DNA of 64,000 bases from Azomonas macrocytogenes (GCF_014191985.1 NZ_JACHXI010000004.1:215451-279450), one strand, 5' to 3'. Counted from the first letter of the stretch, positions 33,070 to 42,711 are shown. Numbers and translations: made by a program. The notes: generated from the sequence alone by a model not told the origin.

Positions 33070-34125
33070 ATGAGCGCCATTGCCGTTTCTTCCCTGCGTC
33101 ACGACTGGACTCTTGCCGAAGTGCAAGCGCTCTTCGCGCAGCCGTTCAACGATCTGCTGTTCCAGGCGCAGACGGTCCATCGCCGGCATTTCGATCCCAA
33201 TCGCGTGCAGGTTTCCACGCTGCTGTCGATCAAGACCGGTGCCTGTCCGGAGGACTGCAAATACTGCCCGCAATCGGGACACTACGATACCGAGCTGGAA
33301 AAGCAGAAACTGATGGAGGTGCAGCAGGTACTCGAAGCCGCAGCGGCGGCCAAGGCCATCGGCTCCACACGCTTCTGCATGGGCGCAGCCTGGAAGCATC
33401 CGTCGGCCAGGGATATGCCCTACGTGCTGGAAATGGTCAAAGGCGTGAAGGCGCTGGGCCTGGAAACCTGCATGACCCTCGGCAAGCTGTCCCGCGAGCA
33501 GACCCAGGCGCTGGCCCAGGCCGGGCTGGACTACTACAACCATAACCTGGACACCTCGCCGGAGTTCTACGGCAACATCATCACCACCCGCACCTACGCC
33601 GAGCGCCTGGAAACCCTGGCCCATGTGCGCGAGGCGGGCATGAAGATCTGTTCCGGCGGTATCCTCGGCATGGGCGAATCGGCCGATGACCGCGCGGGCC
33701 TTTTGATCGAACTGGCCAACCTGCCCGAGCATCCGGAGAGCGTGCCGATCAACATGCTGGTCAAGGTCAAGGGCACCCCGCTGGCTGAAGCTGAAGAGGT
33801 CGATCCGTTCGACTTCATCCGTACCCTGGCGGTGGCGCGGATCATGATGCCCAACTCCCATGTGCGTCTTTCCGCCGGACGCGAGCAGATGAGCGAGCAA
33901 ATGCAGGCACTGGCCTTCTTCGCTGGCGCCAACTCCATCTTCTACGGCGAGAAGTTGCTGACCACCGGCAACCCGCAGGCGGACAAAGACCTGGCCTTGC
34001 TCAAACGTCTTGGCATCAAGCCGGAGGAGCGCGCCGGACACGACGACGAAGTGCATCAGGCGGCCATCGAACATGCACTGCGTGAGCAGCGCGATTCGAA
34101 ATTGTTTTATAACGCGGCTGTTTGA
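33070..34125 (+). CDS. bioB: Biotin synthase
   Basis: Radical-SAM enzyme inserting sulfur into dethiobiotin. It has 351 residues from [18 protein letters not shown] lies 6 nt upstream of this ATG, and the extension to 32983 would run through the operator. The radical-SAM cluster CPEDCKYC, the residue set for the 2Fe-2S cluster (FCMGAAW, CMTLG, CSGGI) and the C-terminal RLSAGRE arginine region are present. First gene of bioBFHCD. Confidence 0.97.
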   Translation: MSAIAVSSLRHDWTLAEVQALFAQPFNDLLFQAQTVHRRHFDPNRVQVSTLLSIKTGACPEDCKYCPQSGHYDTELEKQKLMEVQQVLEAAAAAKAIGSTRFCMGAAWKHPSARDMPYVLEMVKGVKALGLETCMTLGKLSREQTQALAQAGLDYYNHNLDTSPEFYGNIITTRTYAERLETLAHVREAGMKICSGGILGMGESADDRAGLLIELANLPEHPESVPINMLVKVKGTPLAEAEEVDPFDFIRTLAVARIMMPNSHVRLSAGREQMSEQMQALAFFAGANSIFYGEKLLTTGNPQADKDLALLKRLGIKPEERAGHDDEVHQAAIEHALREQRDSKLFYNAAV

Positions 34126-34133
34126 TTACCGCA

Positions 34134-34210
34134 GGTGGATGAGCAGCGTTCATCCACCCAGCATCAGGTTTGATTGTGTCGCGTGGATGACCTACTGCTG
34201 GTCATCCACG
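34134..34210. repeat. Two consecutive GTGGATGA palindromes between bioB and bioF
   Basis: Hairpin 1 is GGTGGATGA (34134-34142) / TCATCCACC (34150-34158). Hairpin 2 is CGTGGATGAC (34182-34191) / GTCATCCACG (34201-34210). Both are perfect stems with 7- and 9-nt loops and share the core GTGGATGA. There is no T-run. They belong by sequence to the same GTGGA-type palindrome family as the cluster at 19343-19470. Confidence 0.85.
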
Positions 34211-34230
34211 CTTTGAGTGTGCCCGATATC

Positions 34231-35412
34231 ATGTCTTTCGATCTTGCTGTCCGTCTCGCCACCCGCCACGCCGAACATCTCTATCGCCAGCGCCCATTGC
34301 TGGAGAGCCCGCAAGGGCCGGAAGTGACGGTGGATGGCCAACACCTGCTGGCTTTCTGCTCCAATGACTACCTGGGCCTGGCCAATCATCCCGAGGTGAT
34401 CCGCGCCCTGCGCCAGGGCGCGGCACGCTGGGGTGTCGGCGGTGGTGCTTCGCACCTGGTCTGCGGCCACAGTACGCCTCACCATGAATTGGAGGCGGCG
34501 CTGGCCGATTTCACCGGCCGACCACGCGCGCTGCTGTTTTCCACCGGCTACATGGCCAATCTCGCTGCCGTCACCGCGCTGGTCGGCCAGGGCGATACGG
34601 TGCTGGAGGATCGCCTCAACCATGCTTCTCTGCTGGATGCCGGGTTGCTCAGTGAGGCGCGGTTTTCCCGTTATCTGCACAACGATGCGGCCAGTCTGGC
34701 CGGGCGGCTGGAAAAAGCCACGGGCGCTACCCTGGTCGTCACTGATGGCGTATTCAGTATGGATGGCGATCTGGCCGACCTGCCGGCACTCTGCGCCGAA
34801 GCTCGCAGAAAGAACGCCTGGGTAATGGTGGATGATGCCCATGGCTTCGGCCCGCTGGGTGCGCACGGTGGGGGTATCGTCGAGCACTTCGGCCTGGGGC
34901 TGGATGCGGTGCCGGTACTGGTCGGCACCTTGGGCAAGGCGTTCGGCACCGCTGGTGCCTTCGTGGCCGGCAGTGAAGAACTGGTCGAGACGCTGATCCA
35001 GTTCGCCCGCCCCTACATCTATACCACCAGCCAGCCGCCGGCAGTCGCCTGTGCTACCTTGAAAAGCCTGGAGTTGCTACGCCACGAACACTGGCGGCGC
35101 GAACACCTGGCTCGGCTGATTGCGCGCTTTCGCCAGGGCGCAGCCGGGATCGGCCTGACCTTGCTGGACAGTCCGACGCCGATTCAGCCGCTCCTGATTG
35201 GCACCAGCGAGCGTACGTTGAAGCTTTCCGGCCTGTTGCGCGAGCGCGGTATTCTGGTCGGTGCGATCCGCCCACCCACCGTGCCGGCCGGCAGCGCACG
35301 GCTACGGATCACCCTCAGTGCTGCGCACAGCGAGGCGCAAATGGAACGTCTACTTGTCTGCCTGGACGAATGCTGGTCAATCCTGGCAAAGGAAGCCGAT
35401 AGCGATGCGTGA
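34231..35412 (+). CDS. bioF: 8-amino-7-oxononanoate synthase
   Basis: PLP enzyme condensing pimeloyl-ACP/CoA with alanine. It has 393 residues from [20 protein letters not shown]; in-frame codons back to 34174 run through hairpin 2 and are rejected. Motifs are [23 protein letters not shown], the aspartate in VDDAHGFG, the PLP lysine in [13 protein letters not shown] and the C-terminal [18 protein letters not shown]. It overlaps bioH by 8 bp. Confidence 0.96.
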   Translation: MSFDLAVRLATRHAEHLYRQRPLLESPQGPEVTVDGQHLLAFCSNDYLGLANHPEVIRALRQGAARWGVGGGASHLVCGHSTPHHELEAALADFTGRPRALLFSTGYMANLAAVTALVGQGDTVLEDRLNHASLLDAGLLSEARFSRYLHNDAASLAGRLEKATGATLVVTDGVFSMDGDLADLPALCAEARRKNAWVMVDDAHGFGPLGAHGGGIVEHFGLGLDAVPVLVGTLGKAFGTAGAFVAGSEELVETLIQFARPYIYTTSQPPAVACATLKSLELLRHEHWRREHLARLIARFRQGAAGIGLTLLDSPTPIQPLLIGTSERTLKLSGLLRERGILVGAIRPPTVPAGSARLRITLSAAHSEAQMERLLVCLDECWSILAKEADSDA

Positions 35413-36124
35413 ACGTCTGATTCTGTTACCCGGCTGGGCTTTTGAACCGGCCGCACTGGACCCCCTGCGTGAATGCCTGATCCAGCAGGCACCCTGGCTG
35501 GATGTGGAGATCGCCCCATTGCCGGCGCTGTTGCAGGGCGATGCCTGGCTGGATGAGTTGCACCTGCGACTGAGCGAAGCGTCCTGGCTGGCCGGCTGGT
35601 CGCTCGGCGGCATGCTTGCTGCGCAATTGGCGGCACGGCGCGGGCACGCCTGCCGTGGTCTGATCACCCTGGGCAGCAACGCCAGTTTCCGTAGTCGCGA
35701 TGGCTGGCCCACGGCGATGCCGGTCAAGGTGTTCAACGATTTCTGCCGGGCTTTTGAACTGGACCCCGAGGAAACCCTCAAGCGCTTCAGCCTGCTGTGC
35801 AGCCGGGGCGGCTTCGATCCCAAGACCCTTGGCCGACAGTTGCAGGTCATCATGCTCAACAAGCCGGCAGCGGTCCTGGCTGCCGGTCTGCAATTGCTGG
35901 AGCGGCTGGACAATCGTCATGCCTTGCAAAAGTACACCGGCCCGCAGCTGCATGTGTTCGCCGAACGCGACGTGCTGGTATCGCAGGCGGCTGCCGCTGC
36001 GCTGCGCAGCCTATTGCCGGCAGCGCAGGTCGAGATCGTTGCCGAAGCCAGCCACGGCCTGCCGCTGGAGCGGCCGGACGATGTCGCACAGCTCATGCTG
36101 GACTTTCTCGGGAGCCGGCGTTGA
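35405..36124 (+). CDS. bioH: Pimeloyl-ACP methyl ester esterase
   Basis: Alpha/beta hydrolase that removes the methyl group from pimeloyl-ACP methyl ester, ending the chain-building stage. It has 239 residues; the start overlaps bioF. The nucleophile elbow is GWSLGG, the acid lies in the FAERDVLV loop, and the histidine is in SHGLPLE. The clustered order bioB-F-H-C-D is the Pseudomonas one. Confidence 0.92.
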   Translation: MRERLILLPGWAFEPAALDPLRECLIQQAPWLDVEIAPLPALLQGDAWLDELHLRLSEASWLAGWSLGGMLAAQLAARRGHACRGLITLGSNASFRSRDGWPTAMPVKVFNDFCRAFELDPEETLKRFSLLCSRGGFDPKTLGRQLQVIMLNKPAAVLAAGLQLLERLDNRHALQKYTGPQLHVFAERDVLVSQAAAAALRSLLPAAQVEIVAEASHGLPLERPDDVAQLMLDFLGSRR

Positions 36125-36903
36125 GGCGCCCGGAAAAGCACCAGGTCGCCGCTTCTTTCTCCCGTGCGGCAGCGAGCTATGACGGTGTCGCTGCGCTACA
36201 GCGCAAGGTGGGTAACGACCTGCTGCAGCGTCTGCCGGATGCGCTCAACGTACACCGCTGGCTGGATCTTGGCAGCGGCACCGGGCATTTTTCCCGACTT
36301 CTGGCGGCGCGGTTTCCGCTGGCAGACGGCCTCGCACTGGATCTCGCCGAAGGTATGCTGCGCCATGCCGCTCCTTTGGGGGGCGCACAGGCTTTCGTGG
36401 CTGGCGATGCCGAATGCCTGCCGTTGCAAGACGAGTGTTTCGAGCTGATTTTTTCCAGCCTGGCCTTGCAATGGTGCGCCGATTTCGCCGAAGTGCTGGC
36501 TGAAGCGGAGCGGGTGCTGCGCCCCGGCGGGGTTTTGGCTTTCAGTAGTCTTTGTGCCGGCACCTTGCAGGAGTTACGGGATAGCTGGCGGATGGTGGAC
36601 AGCTTCACCCATGTCAATCGTTTTCGCGGATTCGACGAATACCAGCGGCTTTGCGCAGATAGCGGGCTGGAGCTGATCGCGCTGGAGTGCCGGCCCGAGG
36701 TGCTGTTCTTTCCCGATCTGCGCCAACTGACCCATGAGCTCAAGGTTCTGGGCGCTGGTAACCTGAATCCGGGGCGTCCGGATGGGCTCGCTGGACGCGC
36801 CCGGATTCAGGCACTGACCGCGGCCTATGACACTTACCGTTGCCCGGACGGCTTGCCGGCCACCTATCAGGTCATCTACGGACTGCTGCGCAAGGAGCGT
36901 TGA
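36121..36903 (+). CDS. bioC: Malonyl-ACP O-methyltransferase
   Basis: SAM-dependent methylation of malonyl-ACP, the entry step for pimelate assembly. The start is a TTG overlapping the bioH stop (TTGA) and gives 260 residues beginning [20 protein letters not shown] after the initiator, matching the family N-terminus. An in-frame extension upstream would lie inside bioH. SAM motif [10 protein letters not shown], then [10 protein letters not shown] and [14 protein letters not shown]. The TTG suggests low translation, plausible for an enzyme known to be toxic when overproduced. Confidence 0.93.
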   Translation: MRRPEKHQVAASFSRAAASYDGVAALQRKVGNDLLQRLPDALNVHRWLDLGSGTGHFSRLLAARFPLADGLALDLAEGMLRHAAPLGGAQAFVAGDAECLPLQDECFELIFSSLALQWCADFAEVLAEAERVLRPGGVLAFSSLCAGTLQELRDSWRMVDSFTHVNRFRGFDEYQRLCADSGLELIALECRPEVLFFPDLRQLTHELKVLGAGNLNPGRPDGLAGRARIQALTAAYDTYRCPDGLPATYQVIYGLLRKER

Positions 36904-36904
36904 C

Positions 36905-37609
36905 ATGGCGCACGCCTTTTTTCTCACGGGCACCGATACCGAGATCGGCAAAACCACCATCGCCGCCGGGTTGTTGCATGCCGCACGCCGCCTGGGGCTT
37001 TCTACCGCTGCCAGCAAGCCGGTCGCTTCCGGTTGTGAACGGACGGATGACGGTTTGCGCAATGCCGATGCCCTGGCCTTACTGGGTGAATGTAGCTTGC
37101 CGCTGTCTTATGCACAGGTGAATCCTTTCGCCTTCGCCCCGGCGATTGCGCCGCATCTGGCGGCGCGCGAGGTGGGTATCGAGCTGCACGCCGACTCTCT
37201 GGCCGCAGCCGTGCAGCCGGTGCTGGCGCTGCAGGCGGATTTCACCGTGATCGAAGGCGCCGGCGGCTGGCGCGTGCCCTTGAGCGGCAACGCGAACTTG
37301 GCCGATCTGGCTATCGCGCTGGATTTGCCGGTGATTCTGGTGGTCGGTGTGCGCCTGGGTTGCATCAACCATGCGCTGTTGAGCGCCGAAGCGATCCTGC
37401 GCGATGGTTTGCCGCTGGCCGGCTGGGTGGCGAATCTCGTTGATCCCCGCACGGCGCGCCTGGACGATAATCTCGTTACCCTTGCCGAGCGCCTGCCAGC
37501 ACCTTGCCTTGGGTGTGTACCGTATCTTGACCCGCCAACGCCCGCTCAGGTCGCGGTTCACCTGAAGCTGGAAGCATTGTTCGGCCAGGGTGATTCCCGG
37601 CTATTTTGA
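36905..37609 (+). CDS. bioD: Dethiobiotin synthetase
   Basis: ATP-dependent carboxylation of 7,8-diaminononanoate to dethiobiotin. It has 234 residues, starting 2 bp after bioC. P-loop TGTDTEIGKTT, the substrate lysine in SKPVASGCE and the VIEGAGGWRVPL motif are present. Last of the bio genes; bioA is not in this window. Confidence 0.96.
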   Translation: MAHAFFLTGTDTEIGKTTIAAGLLHAARRLGLSTAASKPVASGCERTDDGLRNADALALLGECSLPLSYAQVNPFAFAPAIAPHLAAREVGIELHADSLAAAVQPVLALQADFTVIEGAGGWRVPLSGNANLADLAIALDLPVILVVGVRLGCINHALLSAEAILRDGLPLAGWVANLVDPRTARLDDNLVTLAERLPAPCLGCVPYLDPPTPAQVAVHLKLEALFGQGDSRLF

Positions 37610-37687
37610 GCCTTTGCGGTCTCCATGCCAGGGCAGGGGCTGGTATAAAAGGCGTTGAATCAAGAATCCATCGGTGAGGTCAACGCT

Positions 37688-39493
37688 ATGCCCGACTACA
37701 AGACGCCCCTGCGCGACATTCGTTTCGTGCGTGACGAACTGCTCGGTTACGCAGCGCATTACCAGAGCCTTCCCGGTTGCACAGAGGCCACATCGGACGT
37801 GGTTTCTGCGATTCTCGAAGAGGGCGCGAAGTTCTGCGAAAACGTCATCGCACCGCTCAATCGGATTGGCGATCTTGAAGGTTGTACCTGGAGCGCGGAT
37901 GGCGTAACAACGCCCACCGGTTTCAAGGAGGCCTATCGCCAATATGTCGAAGGCGGCTGGCCGAGCCTCGCCCACGAGACGGAATATGGCGGCCAGGGGC
38001 TGCCGGAATCACTGGCCATGACCGTCAATGAGATGCTGGCCACGGCCAGTTGGGCCTGGAGCATGTATCCGGGATTGTCCCATGGCGCGATGAGCACTCT
38101 GCATGCCCATGGCACGCCCGAACAGAAAGCGGCTTACCTGAGCAAGCTGGTCTCTGGCCAATGGACCGGCACCATGTGTCTGACCGAAGCGCACTGCGGC
38201 TCCGACCTTGGCCTGTTGCGCACCAAGGCCGTGCCACAGGCCGATGGCAGCTACCGGATCGAGGGCACCAAGATTTTCATTTCCGCTGGTGAGCACGACA
38301 TGGCCGAAAATATCGTGCATATCGTGCTGGCTCGTCTGCCGGATGCGCCCGCAGGAACCAAGGGCATTTCCTTGTTCATCGTGCCGAAATTCCTGCCGGG
38401 CACCGACGATGGGCTGGGCGAGCGCAATGCGGTGAACTGCGGTTCCCTCGAACACAAGATGGGCATCCATGGCAATGCCACCTGTGTGCTGAACTTCGAT
38501 GGTGCCACGGGATTTCTGATCGGTCCGCCCAACAAGGGCCTCAATTGCATGTTCACGTTCATGAACGTTGCCCGCCTGGGTACGGCAATGCAGGGGCTGG
38601 CGCACGCCGAACTGGCTTTCCAGGGGGCGATCCGCTATGCCCGCGAGCGTCTGCAGATGCGTTCTTTGAGCGGCCCGAAAGCGCCGGATAAGCCGGCTGA
38701 TCCGATCATCGTGCATCCTGATGTACGGCGCATGCTGCTGACCATGAAAGCCTTCGCCGAAGGCAACCGGGCGCTGTTCTATTATGCCGCCAAGCTGGTG
38801 GACGTGGTCCAGCACAGCCAGGATGAGGCGCAGTGCGAGCAGGCCGACTCGCTGCTGGCCTTCATCACCCCGATCGCCAAGGCCTTCATGACTGAAACCG
38901 GCTTCGAGGCGGCCAACCACGGAGTGCAGGTTTTCGGCGGGCATGGTTACATCGCCGAGCATGGCATGGAGCAGAACGTGCGCGACAGCCGGATATCCTG
39001 CCTGTACGAAGGCACCACCGGCATCCAGTCGCTGGATCTTCTGGGGCGCAAGGTATTGATGAGCCAGGGTGAGCTGCTCAAGGGCTTCACCAAGGTCGTG
39101 CACAAGTTCTGTCAGGCAAATGAAAGTGATGCCGTACTCAAGGAATTCATCGAGCCGCTGGCCAGGCTGAACAAGGAGTGGGGCGAAAGCACCATGAAGA
39201 TCGGCATGGCGGCGATGCAGGACCGTGAAGAGGTCGGCGCCGCTGCGGTGGATTACCTGATGTATTCCGGCTATATCTGCCTGGCCTACTTCTGGGCCGA
39301 CATGGCGCGGGTCGCGGCTGGAAAACTGGCTGCCGGCACCGCTGAAGAAGGCTTCTACAAAGCCAAGCTGCAGACCGCGCGGTTTTATTACCAGCGCATC
39401 CTGCCGCGCACCCGTGCGCACCTGGAAGCCATGCTGTCCGGCGCTGATTCCCTGATGGACATGGCCGAGGCGGATTTTTCCCTCGGCTATTGA
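37688..39493 (+). CDS. Acyl-CoA dehydrogenase (large, C-terminal-extended type)
   Basis: FAD enzyme oxidising acyl-CoA to 2-enoyl-CoA. It has 601 residues, longer than classical ~390-residue dehydrogenases. This length and the N-terminal MPDYKTPLRDIRFVRDEL are typical of the DmdC-like/3-methylmercaptopropionyl-CoA branch. Seen are MCLTEAHCGSDLGLLRTKA (FAD/substrate segment), FISAGEHDMAENI, the HGVQVFGGHGYIAEHGMEQ flavin loop and YEGTTGIQSLDLLGRK. The ATG at 37688 has GGTGAGG upstream. Pseudomonas carries such genes just after bioD. Chain-length preference cannot be told from sequence. Confidence 0.88.
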   Translation: MPDYKTPLRDIRFVRDELLGYAAHYQSLPGCTEATSDVVSAILEEGAKFCENVIAPLNRIGDLEGCTWSADGVTTPTGFKEAYRQYVEGGWPSLAHETEYGGQGLPESLAMTVNEMLATASWAWSMYPGLSHGAMSTLHAHGTPEQKAAYLSKLVSGQWTGTMCLTEAHCGSDLGLLRTKAVPQADGSYRIEGTKIFISAGEHDMAENIVHIVLARLPDAPAGTKGISLFIVPKFLPGTDDGLGERNAVNCGSLEHKMGIHGNATCVLNFDGATGFLIGPPNKGLNCMFTFMNVARLGTAMQGLAHAELAFQGAIRYARERLQMRSLSGPKAPDKPADPIIVHPDVRRMLLTMKAFAEGNRALFYYAAKLVDVVQHSQDEAQCEQADSLLAFITPIAKAFMTETGFEAANHGVQVFGGHGYIAEHGMEQNVRDSRISCLYEGTTGIQSLDLLGRKVLMSQGELLKGFTKVVHKFCQANESDAVLKEFIEPLARLNKEWGESTMKIGMAAMQDREEVGAAAVDYLMYSGYICLAYFWADMARVAAGKLAAGTAEEGFYKAKLQTARFYYQRILPRTRAHLEAMLSGADSLMDMAEADFSLGY

Positions 39494-39539
39494 TCTGCCC
39501 CCGGAGCCGGGCCGATCCCTTAATCAAACTGGAGTGTCC

Positions 39540-39962
39540 ATGAAAACGAAAGCTGTCCTTAGCCTGACCGATGTTGAAATCATACTGGCGGCAGCCCGTG
39601 CCGAAGCCGAAGGCAACCAGTGGGCGGTGAGTATCGCTGTGGTGGACGATGGCGGACATCTGCTAGGTCTGTTGCGGCTGGACGATGCCACGCCAACCAC
39701 GGCCTATGTCGCCCCGGAGAAAGCACGTTGTGCCGCTCTGGGTCGCCGGGAATCGAAGCGTTTCGAAGAGATTATCAACAATGGCCGCACGGCCTTCCTG
39801 TCCATCCCCATGCTGCAAGGCATGCTCGAGGGTGGTATCCCGGTGGTTATCGACGGGCAGGTCGTCGGCGCGGTAGGGGTTTCCGGCGTGAAATCCAGCG
39901 ATGACGCGCAGATCGCCAAGGCAGGAATCGCTGCACTGGTCGCTGCAGTGGAAACGCAGTGA
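39540..39962 (+). CDS. GlcG/HbpS family protein
   Basis: 140 residues of the small heme-degrading/GlcG-like (DUF336) family. It begins MKTKAVLSLTDVEIILAAARAEAE; GGAG lies 5 nt upstream. Conserved segments are VAVVDDGGHLL-type (here IAVVDDGGHLLGLLRLDDA), AYVAPEKARCAA and GGIPVVIDGQVVGAVGVSG. It probably forms an oligomer in the cytoplasm, as there is no signal peptide. Possibly co-transcribed with the dehydrogenase (46-bp gap). Ligand unknown. Confidence 0.85.
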   Translation: MKTKAVLSLTDVEIILAAARAEAEGNQWAVSIAVVDDGGHLLGLLRLDDATPTTAYVAPEKARCAALGRRESKRFEEIINNGRTAFLSIPMLQGMLEGGIPVVIDGQVVGAVGVSGVKSSDDAQIAKAGIAALVAAVETQ

Positions 39963-40013
39963 GCCTCCTGTGTCAGCCGGACACGCATCCAGACTCGACC
40001 AAATAGTCAATGT

Positions 40014-40019
40014 CTTACA
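40014..40019 (+). promoter_or_regulatory. Possible GacA half-site upstream of the Rsm-like RNA
   Basis: CTTACA at 40014-40019 equals the right half of the known GacA upstream site TGTAAG-N6-CTTACA. The left half is poorly conserved. It lies about 55 bp upstream of the expected RNA start, the right distance. Weak on its own. Confidence 0.3.
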
Positions 40020-40069
40020 TAAAATACGGTCATTGGCTGCTACAGCGCGGTCGCGTTCGCGCTTAACCT

Positions 40070-40205
40070 GACAGCGTTGAGACAAGCGATGCGCTGGAAG
40101 CGCTACAGACAACAGGGATCTCGCAAGGATAGGCGCCAGGATGGTGCATGCTCATGGATGGCGAAAATTCAGTCTGCAAAGCCCCGCGCAAGCGGGGTTT
40201 TTTTT
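40070..40205 (+). ncRNA. RsmY/RsmZ-type CsrA/RsmA-sequestering small RNA (candidate)
   Basis: About 135 nt between the GlcG-family gene and phoX. Five GGA motifs occur at 40096, 40116, 40127, 40139 and 40156. Two sit in loops of perfect stems: GCGCT-GGA-AGCGC (40091-40103) and GCGCCA-GGA-TGGTGC (40133-40147). Stem-loop GGA presentation at this density is the hallmark of RNAs that titrate RsmA/RsmE. The GCGC.GGAAGCGC element followed by AGACAA resembles what I recall of Pseudomonas RsmY. A strong terminator ends the RNA. The 5' end is approximate. No plausible ORF overlaps it. Confidence 0.7.
40179..40205 (+). terminator. Strong rho-independent terminator of the small RNA
   Basis: GCCCCGC (40181-40187) / GCGGGG (40192-40197) with loop GCAA and flanking A/T pairs, then eight T residues (40198-40205). 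It lies over 215 bp from the nearest upstream stop, which argues for an independent short transcript. Confidence 0.92.
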
Positions 40206-40275
40206 GCATGGCGGGCCAGTGTCAGTGCCGGGCAGCGGGCGGAAGGTTCGCTGGCTTTGGTCAGCGAACCATGCC

Positions 40276-42234
40276 TCAGTTGCCGATCACACCGCCGTCG
40301 TTTTTGGTGATCAGCACGGTGGTCGAGCGTGGGCGCGTCTTGCCGTCGCTGGCCGGGTAGCTCAGCTTGGGGTGCTGGATGTTGATCCACATGGAGGTGT
40401 AATCCGGCGTCCAGGTGATGCCGGTGATCTCGCAACCACGCGGACCGACCAGAAAGCGGCGGACCTCGCGGGTCTTTGGATCGGCGCACAGCAGTTGGTT
40501 GCAGCCCATGCTTTGCATCAGTTCGGGGGCTTGCTCGGCATCGGTCTCGATCCACAGGCGCCCGGCACCGTCGAAGGCCAGGCCGTCAGGCGAGGAGAAG
40601 ATGTCGCCGTCGATGGTGCCGATCAGGTTGGCCGGGACCGGTTGGCCACTGGCGTTTCTGGCGCCCGGGTGCTCGCCGGCGAGCAGGAAGATTTCCCACT
40701 GGAATTCGGTGGCAGTGGGGTCACCGTCCTTCTCGTTCCAGCGGACGATATGCCCGTGCAGGTTGCCCGGGCGCAAGTTGGCCGCGTTGACCGGCTGTTT
40801 GTCGCCACGGTCGTCGTTGTTGGTGAGACTGATGTAGACCTCACGCGTCTCGGGATGCACGGCGACCCATTCCGGGCGATCCATCGGCGTGGCGCCGGCC
40901 ATATCCGCTGCGGCGCGAGCGTTGAGCAGGACGTGCGCCTGGCTGGGAAAGCCGTTCTCGGCGGTCAGGCTGTTCTGCCCATGGACCAGCGCCAGCCACT
41001 GGCCGGAGCCGTCGGCATCGAAACGCGCGACATAGAGCGTGCCCGCGTCCAGCAGATCGCGGCTGGCCAGGGGATTGGCGGCGTCGAAGCGCCCGGACGG
41101 GACGAATTTGTAGACATATTCGCCCTTGGTATCGTCACCCGAGTAATAGGCCATGCGCCCATCCTGCCCCATGGACAGCACCGCGCATTCGCGGCAGAAA
41201 CGACCAAAGGCCGTGCGCTTGACCGGCTGGCTGGCCGGATCGAACGGGTCGACCTCCACCACCCAGCCAAAGCGGTGTGGTTCCTGGGCATGGCCAGCAT
41301 AGGGTTGATCGGCAACCGGGGTGACATCGAACCGCGGATCGGCAGTTTCCCAGGCGTACAGCAGGCTGCTGGCCTTGTTGGAAATGCCATAGCGTTGGTG
41401 CGAGACGCGCTGCGCATAATCGACGTTGTCGCGGTTGAGAAAGTAGTAGTGCCAGTTTTCCTCGCACATCAGATAGGTACCCCAGGGCGTGATGCCGCTG
41501 GAGCAATTATTGAGCGTACCCAGCACCTCGCACCCGCTGGCATCGGAGGCGGTTTTCATCAACTCATGGCCAGCCAGCGGCCCGGAAATACGGATAGGCG
41601 TCAGCGCAGAAAGACGACGGTTATAGGGTGACGGCAGGACGCGCTGCCACTGGCCCTGGGCATCCTTGCGAATCTCGATGACGCTCAGGCCATGGGCCGC
41701 CTGTTCCTTGCGCACTTCCTCCAGCGGTCGTTTGCCGTCGACGAAATTGAGCCCGTTGGTGTGCAGCGTCGGGTTGATGTACTCATGGTTGATCACCAGC
41801 AAGCCATGTTCGTTGGGCGCATCCGGGAATGGAAAATAGTGCATGCCGTCGTGGTTATCGCCGGATTGCTTGAGCTGCGCCTGCCAGTCGTCGCTGGCGT
41901 CGGGCTGCCATGGCGGGGCATCGGCCAGCACGGCATCACCCCAGGAAAAGAACGGTCGGGCCTGATAGCCGGGGGCGATGTCTACCCGATCGAAATCTTG
42001 CGCGGTCTGCAGCGGTACGCCGGAGAAGCCGAGCAGCGGCGAAGTATCTGCCCTGGCGTAGGTTACCGGTCCGCCGGAAAGAAAGCCGACGGCGGCAAGC
42101 GCGAGACTGCCTTTGAGCAGATCACGTCGGCCGTGGTCGACTACTTGCTCCAGCGCAGCGTTGCCACTGGGGTTGATCGACTGCTCATCAAGTGCTTTCA
42201 GTTCGGTATGAAAGTCTGTGAAATCCTGCTTCAT
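40276..42234 (-). CDS. phoX: PhoX family alkaline phosphatase (DUF839)
   Basis: Calcium/iron-dependent phosphomonoesterase exported folded through the Tat pathway. It has 652 residues. The Tat signal is at about residues 35-62 (GRRDLLKGSLALAAVGF). Conserved PhoX segments include NHEYINPTLHT, NCSSGITPWGTYLMCEEN (with the cluster-binding cysteine), FGRFCRECA, RPEWVAVHPETREVY, NLHGHIVRW and SPDGLAFDGAGRLWIETD. It converges with the Rsm-like RNA terminator. A Pho-box-like sequence lies about 117 bp upstream, fitting phosphate-starvation control. Whether the product is a phosphatase or a related DUF839 protein needs assay; family match is strong. Confidence 0.85.
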   Translation of the reverse strand: MKQDFTDFHTELKALDEQSINPSGNAALEQVVDHGRRDLLKGSLALAAVGFLSGGPVTYARADTSPLLGFSGVPLQTAQDFDRVDIAPGYQARPFFSWGDAVLADAPPWQPDASDDWQAQLKQSGDNHDGMHYFPFPDAPNEHGLLVINHEYINPTLHTNGLNFVDGKRPLEEVRKEQAAHGLSVIEIRKDAQGQWQRVLPSPYNRRLSALTPIRISGPLAGHELMKTASDASGCEVLGTLNNCSSGITPWGTYLMCEENWHYYFLNRDNVDYAQRVSHQRYGISNKASSLLYAWETADPRFDVTPVADQPYAGHAQEPHRFGWVVEVDPFDPASQPVKRTAFGRFCRECAVLSMGQDGRMAYYSGDDTKGEYVYKFVPSGRFDAANPLASRDLLDAGTLYVARFDADGSGQWLALVHGQNSLTAENGFPSQAHVLLNARAAADMAGATPMDRPEWVAVHPETREVYISLTNNDDRGDKQPVNAANLRPGNLHGHIVRWNEKDGDPTATEFQWEIFLLAGEHPGARNASGQPVPANLIGTIDGDIFSSPDGLAFDGAGRLWIETDAEQAPELMQSMGCNQLLCADPKTREVRRFLVGPRGCEITGITWTPDYTSMWINIQHPKLSYPASDGKTRPRSTTVLITKNDGGVIGN

Positions 42235-42350
42235 GGGTGTTCTCGAACGTATCCTGTCATTCGTTTATCGGCGTGCTACGCGCAAGATCATGGCCGGCAG
42301 GGCGGTAGCAGGCACGATCAAGTGCTGGCTTGCACTATGACTGCCGTTTG

Positions 42351-42368
42351 GTTGCAGTTGGATGACAT
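42351..42368 (-). promoter_or_regulatory. Pho-box-like site upstream of phoX
   Basis: The minus strand reads ATGTCATCC-AACTGCAAC, against the PhoB consensus CTGTCAT-A(A/T)A(A/T)-CTG(T/A)(C/A)A(C/T). TGTCAT, CTG and the terminal AC are kept at the correct 11-nt repeat spacing, and a further CAGTCATA follows 22 nt downstream on that strand. Confidence 0.45.
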
Positions 42369-42426
42369 TTACTGGTCAAAAAGCGGATGCGCCATGTGAC
42401 CGACTGCCTGAGCATTTCGAGGGGAT

Positions 42427-42711
42427 TCAATTTGTCGGCAAGCGCGGATCTTCTTCTGTTTCGTTCGCTTGGGAGGGGGTGCCGCTCAGCGGCATCAGGT
42501 TCTTTTCTTCATAGACGAAGCGTCCTTGCTCGTCGGCGCGGGTGCAGATCCAGGCGCTGGCCTTGACCAGATAGAGCTTGCGAGTCGACAGCTCACGGAC
42601 CACTCGGCCTGCTTCGACCTTCTTTTCCAGCTCGACTACCGAACCGGCCGCATGCTGCTTGAGGCTGACCAGTGTCATTGCCAGGTCACCAGGACTGAAT
42701 CGATGGCTCAT
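42427..42711 (-). CDS. Small conserved hypothetical protein
   Basis: 94 residues, MSHRFSPGDLAMTLVSLKQH..., soluble, with no signal or membrane segment. The pattern FSPGDLAM...GSVVELEKKVEAG resembles small beta-barrel proteins and the C-terminus is acidic and probably disordered. It sits alone on the minus strand between the phoX promoter and the TonB receptor. Function unknown. Confidence 0.65.
   Translation of the reverse strand: MSHRFSPGDLAMTLVSLKQHAAGSVVELEKKVEAGRVVRELSTRKLYLVKASAWICTRADEQGRFVYEEKNLMPLSGTPSQANETEEDPRLPTN

Noticed and set aside
38009..39421. 470-codon frame opposite the acyl-CoA dehydrogenase
   Set aside because: Runs fully inside a gene with intact family motifs; high-GC antisense frame without start signals.
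40141..41631. 496-codon frame opposite phoX
   Set aside because: Its start lies in the small-RNA region and the rest mirrors PhoX codons; no recognisable protein.
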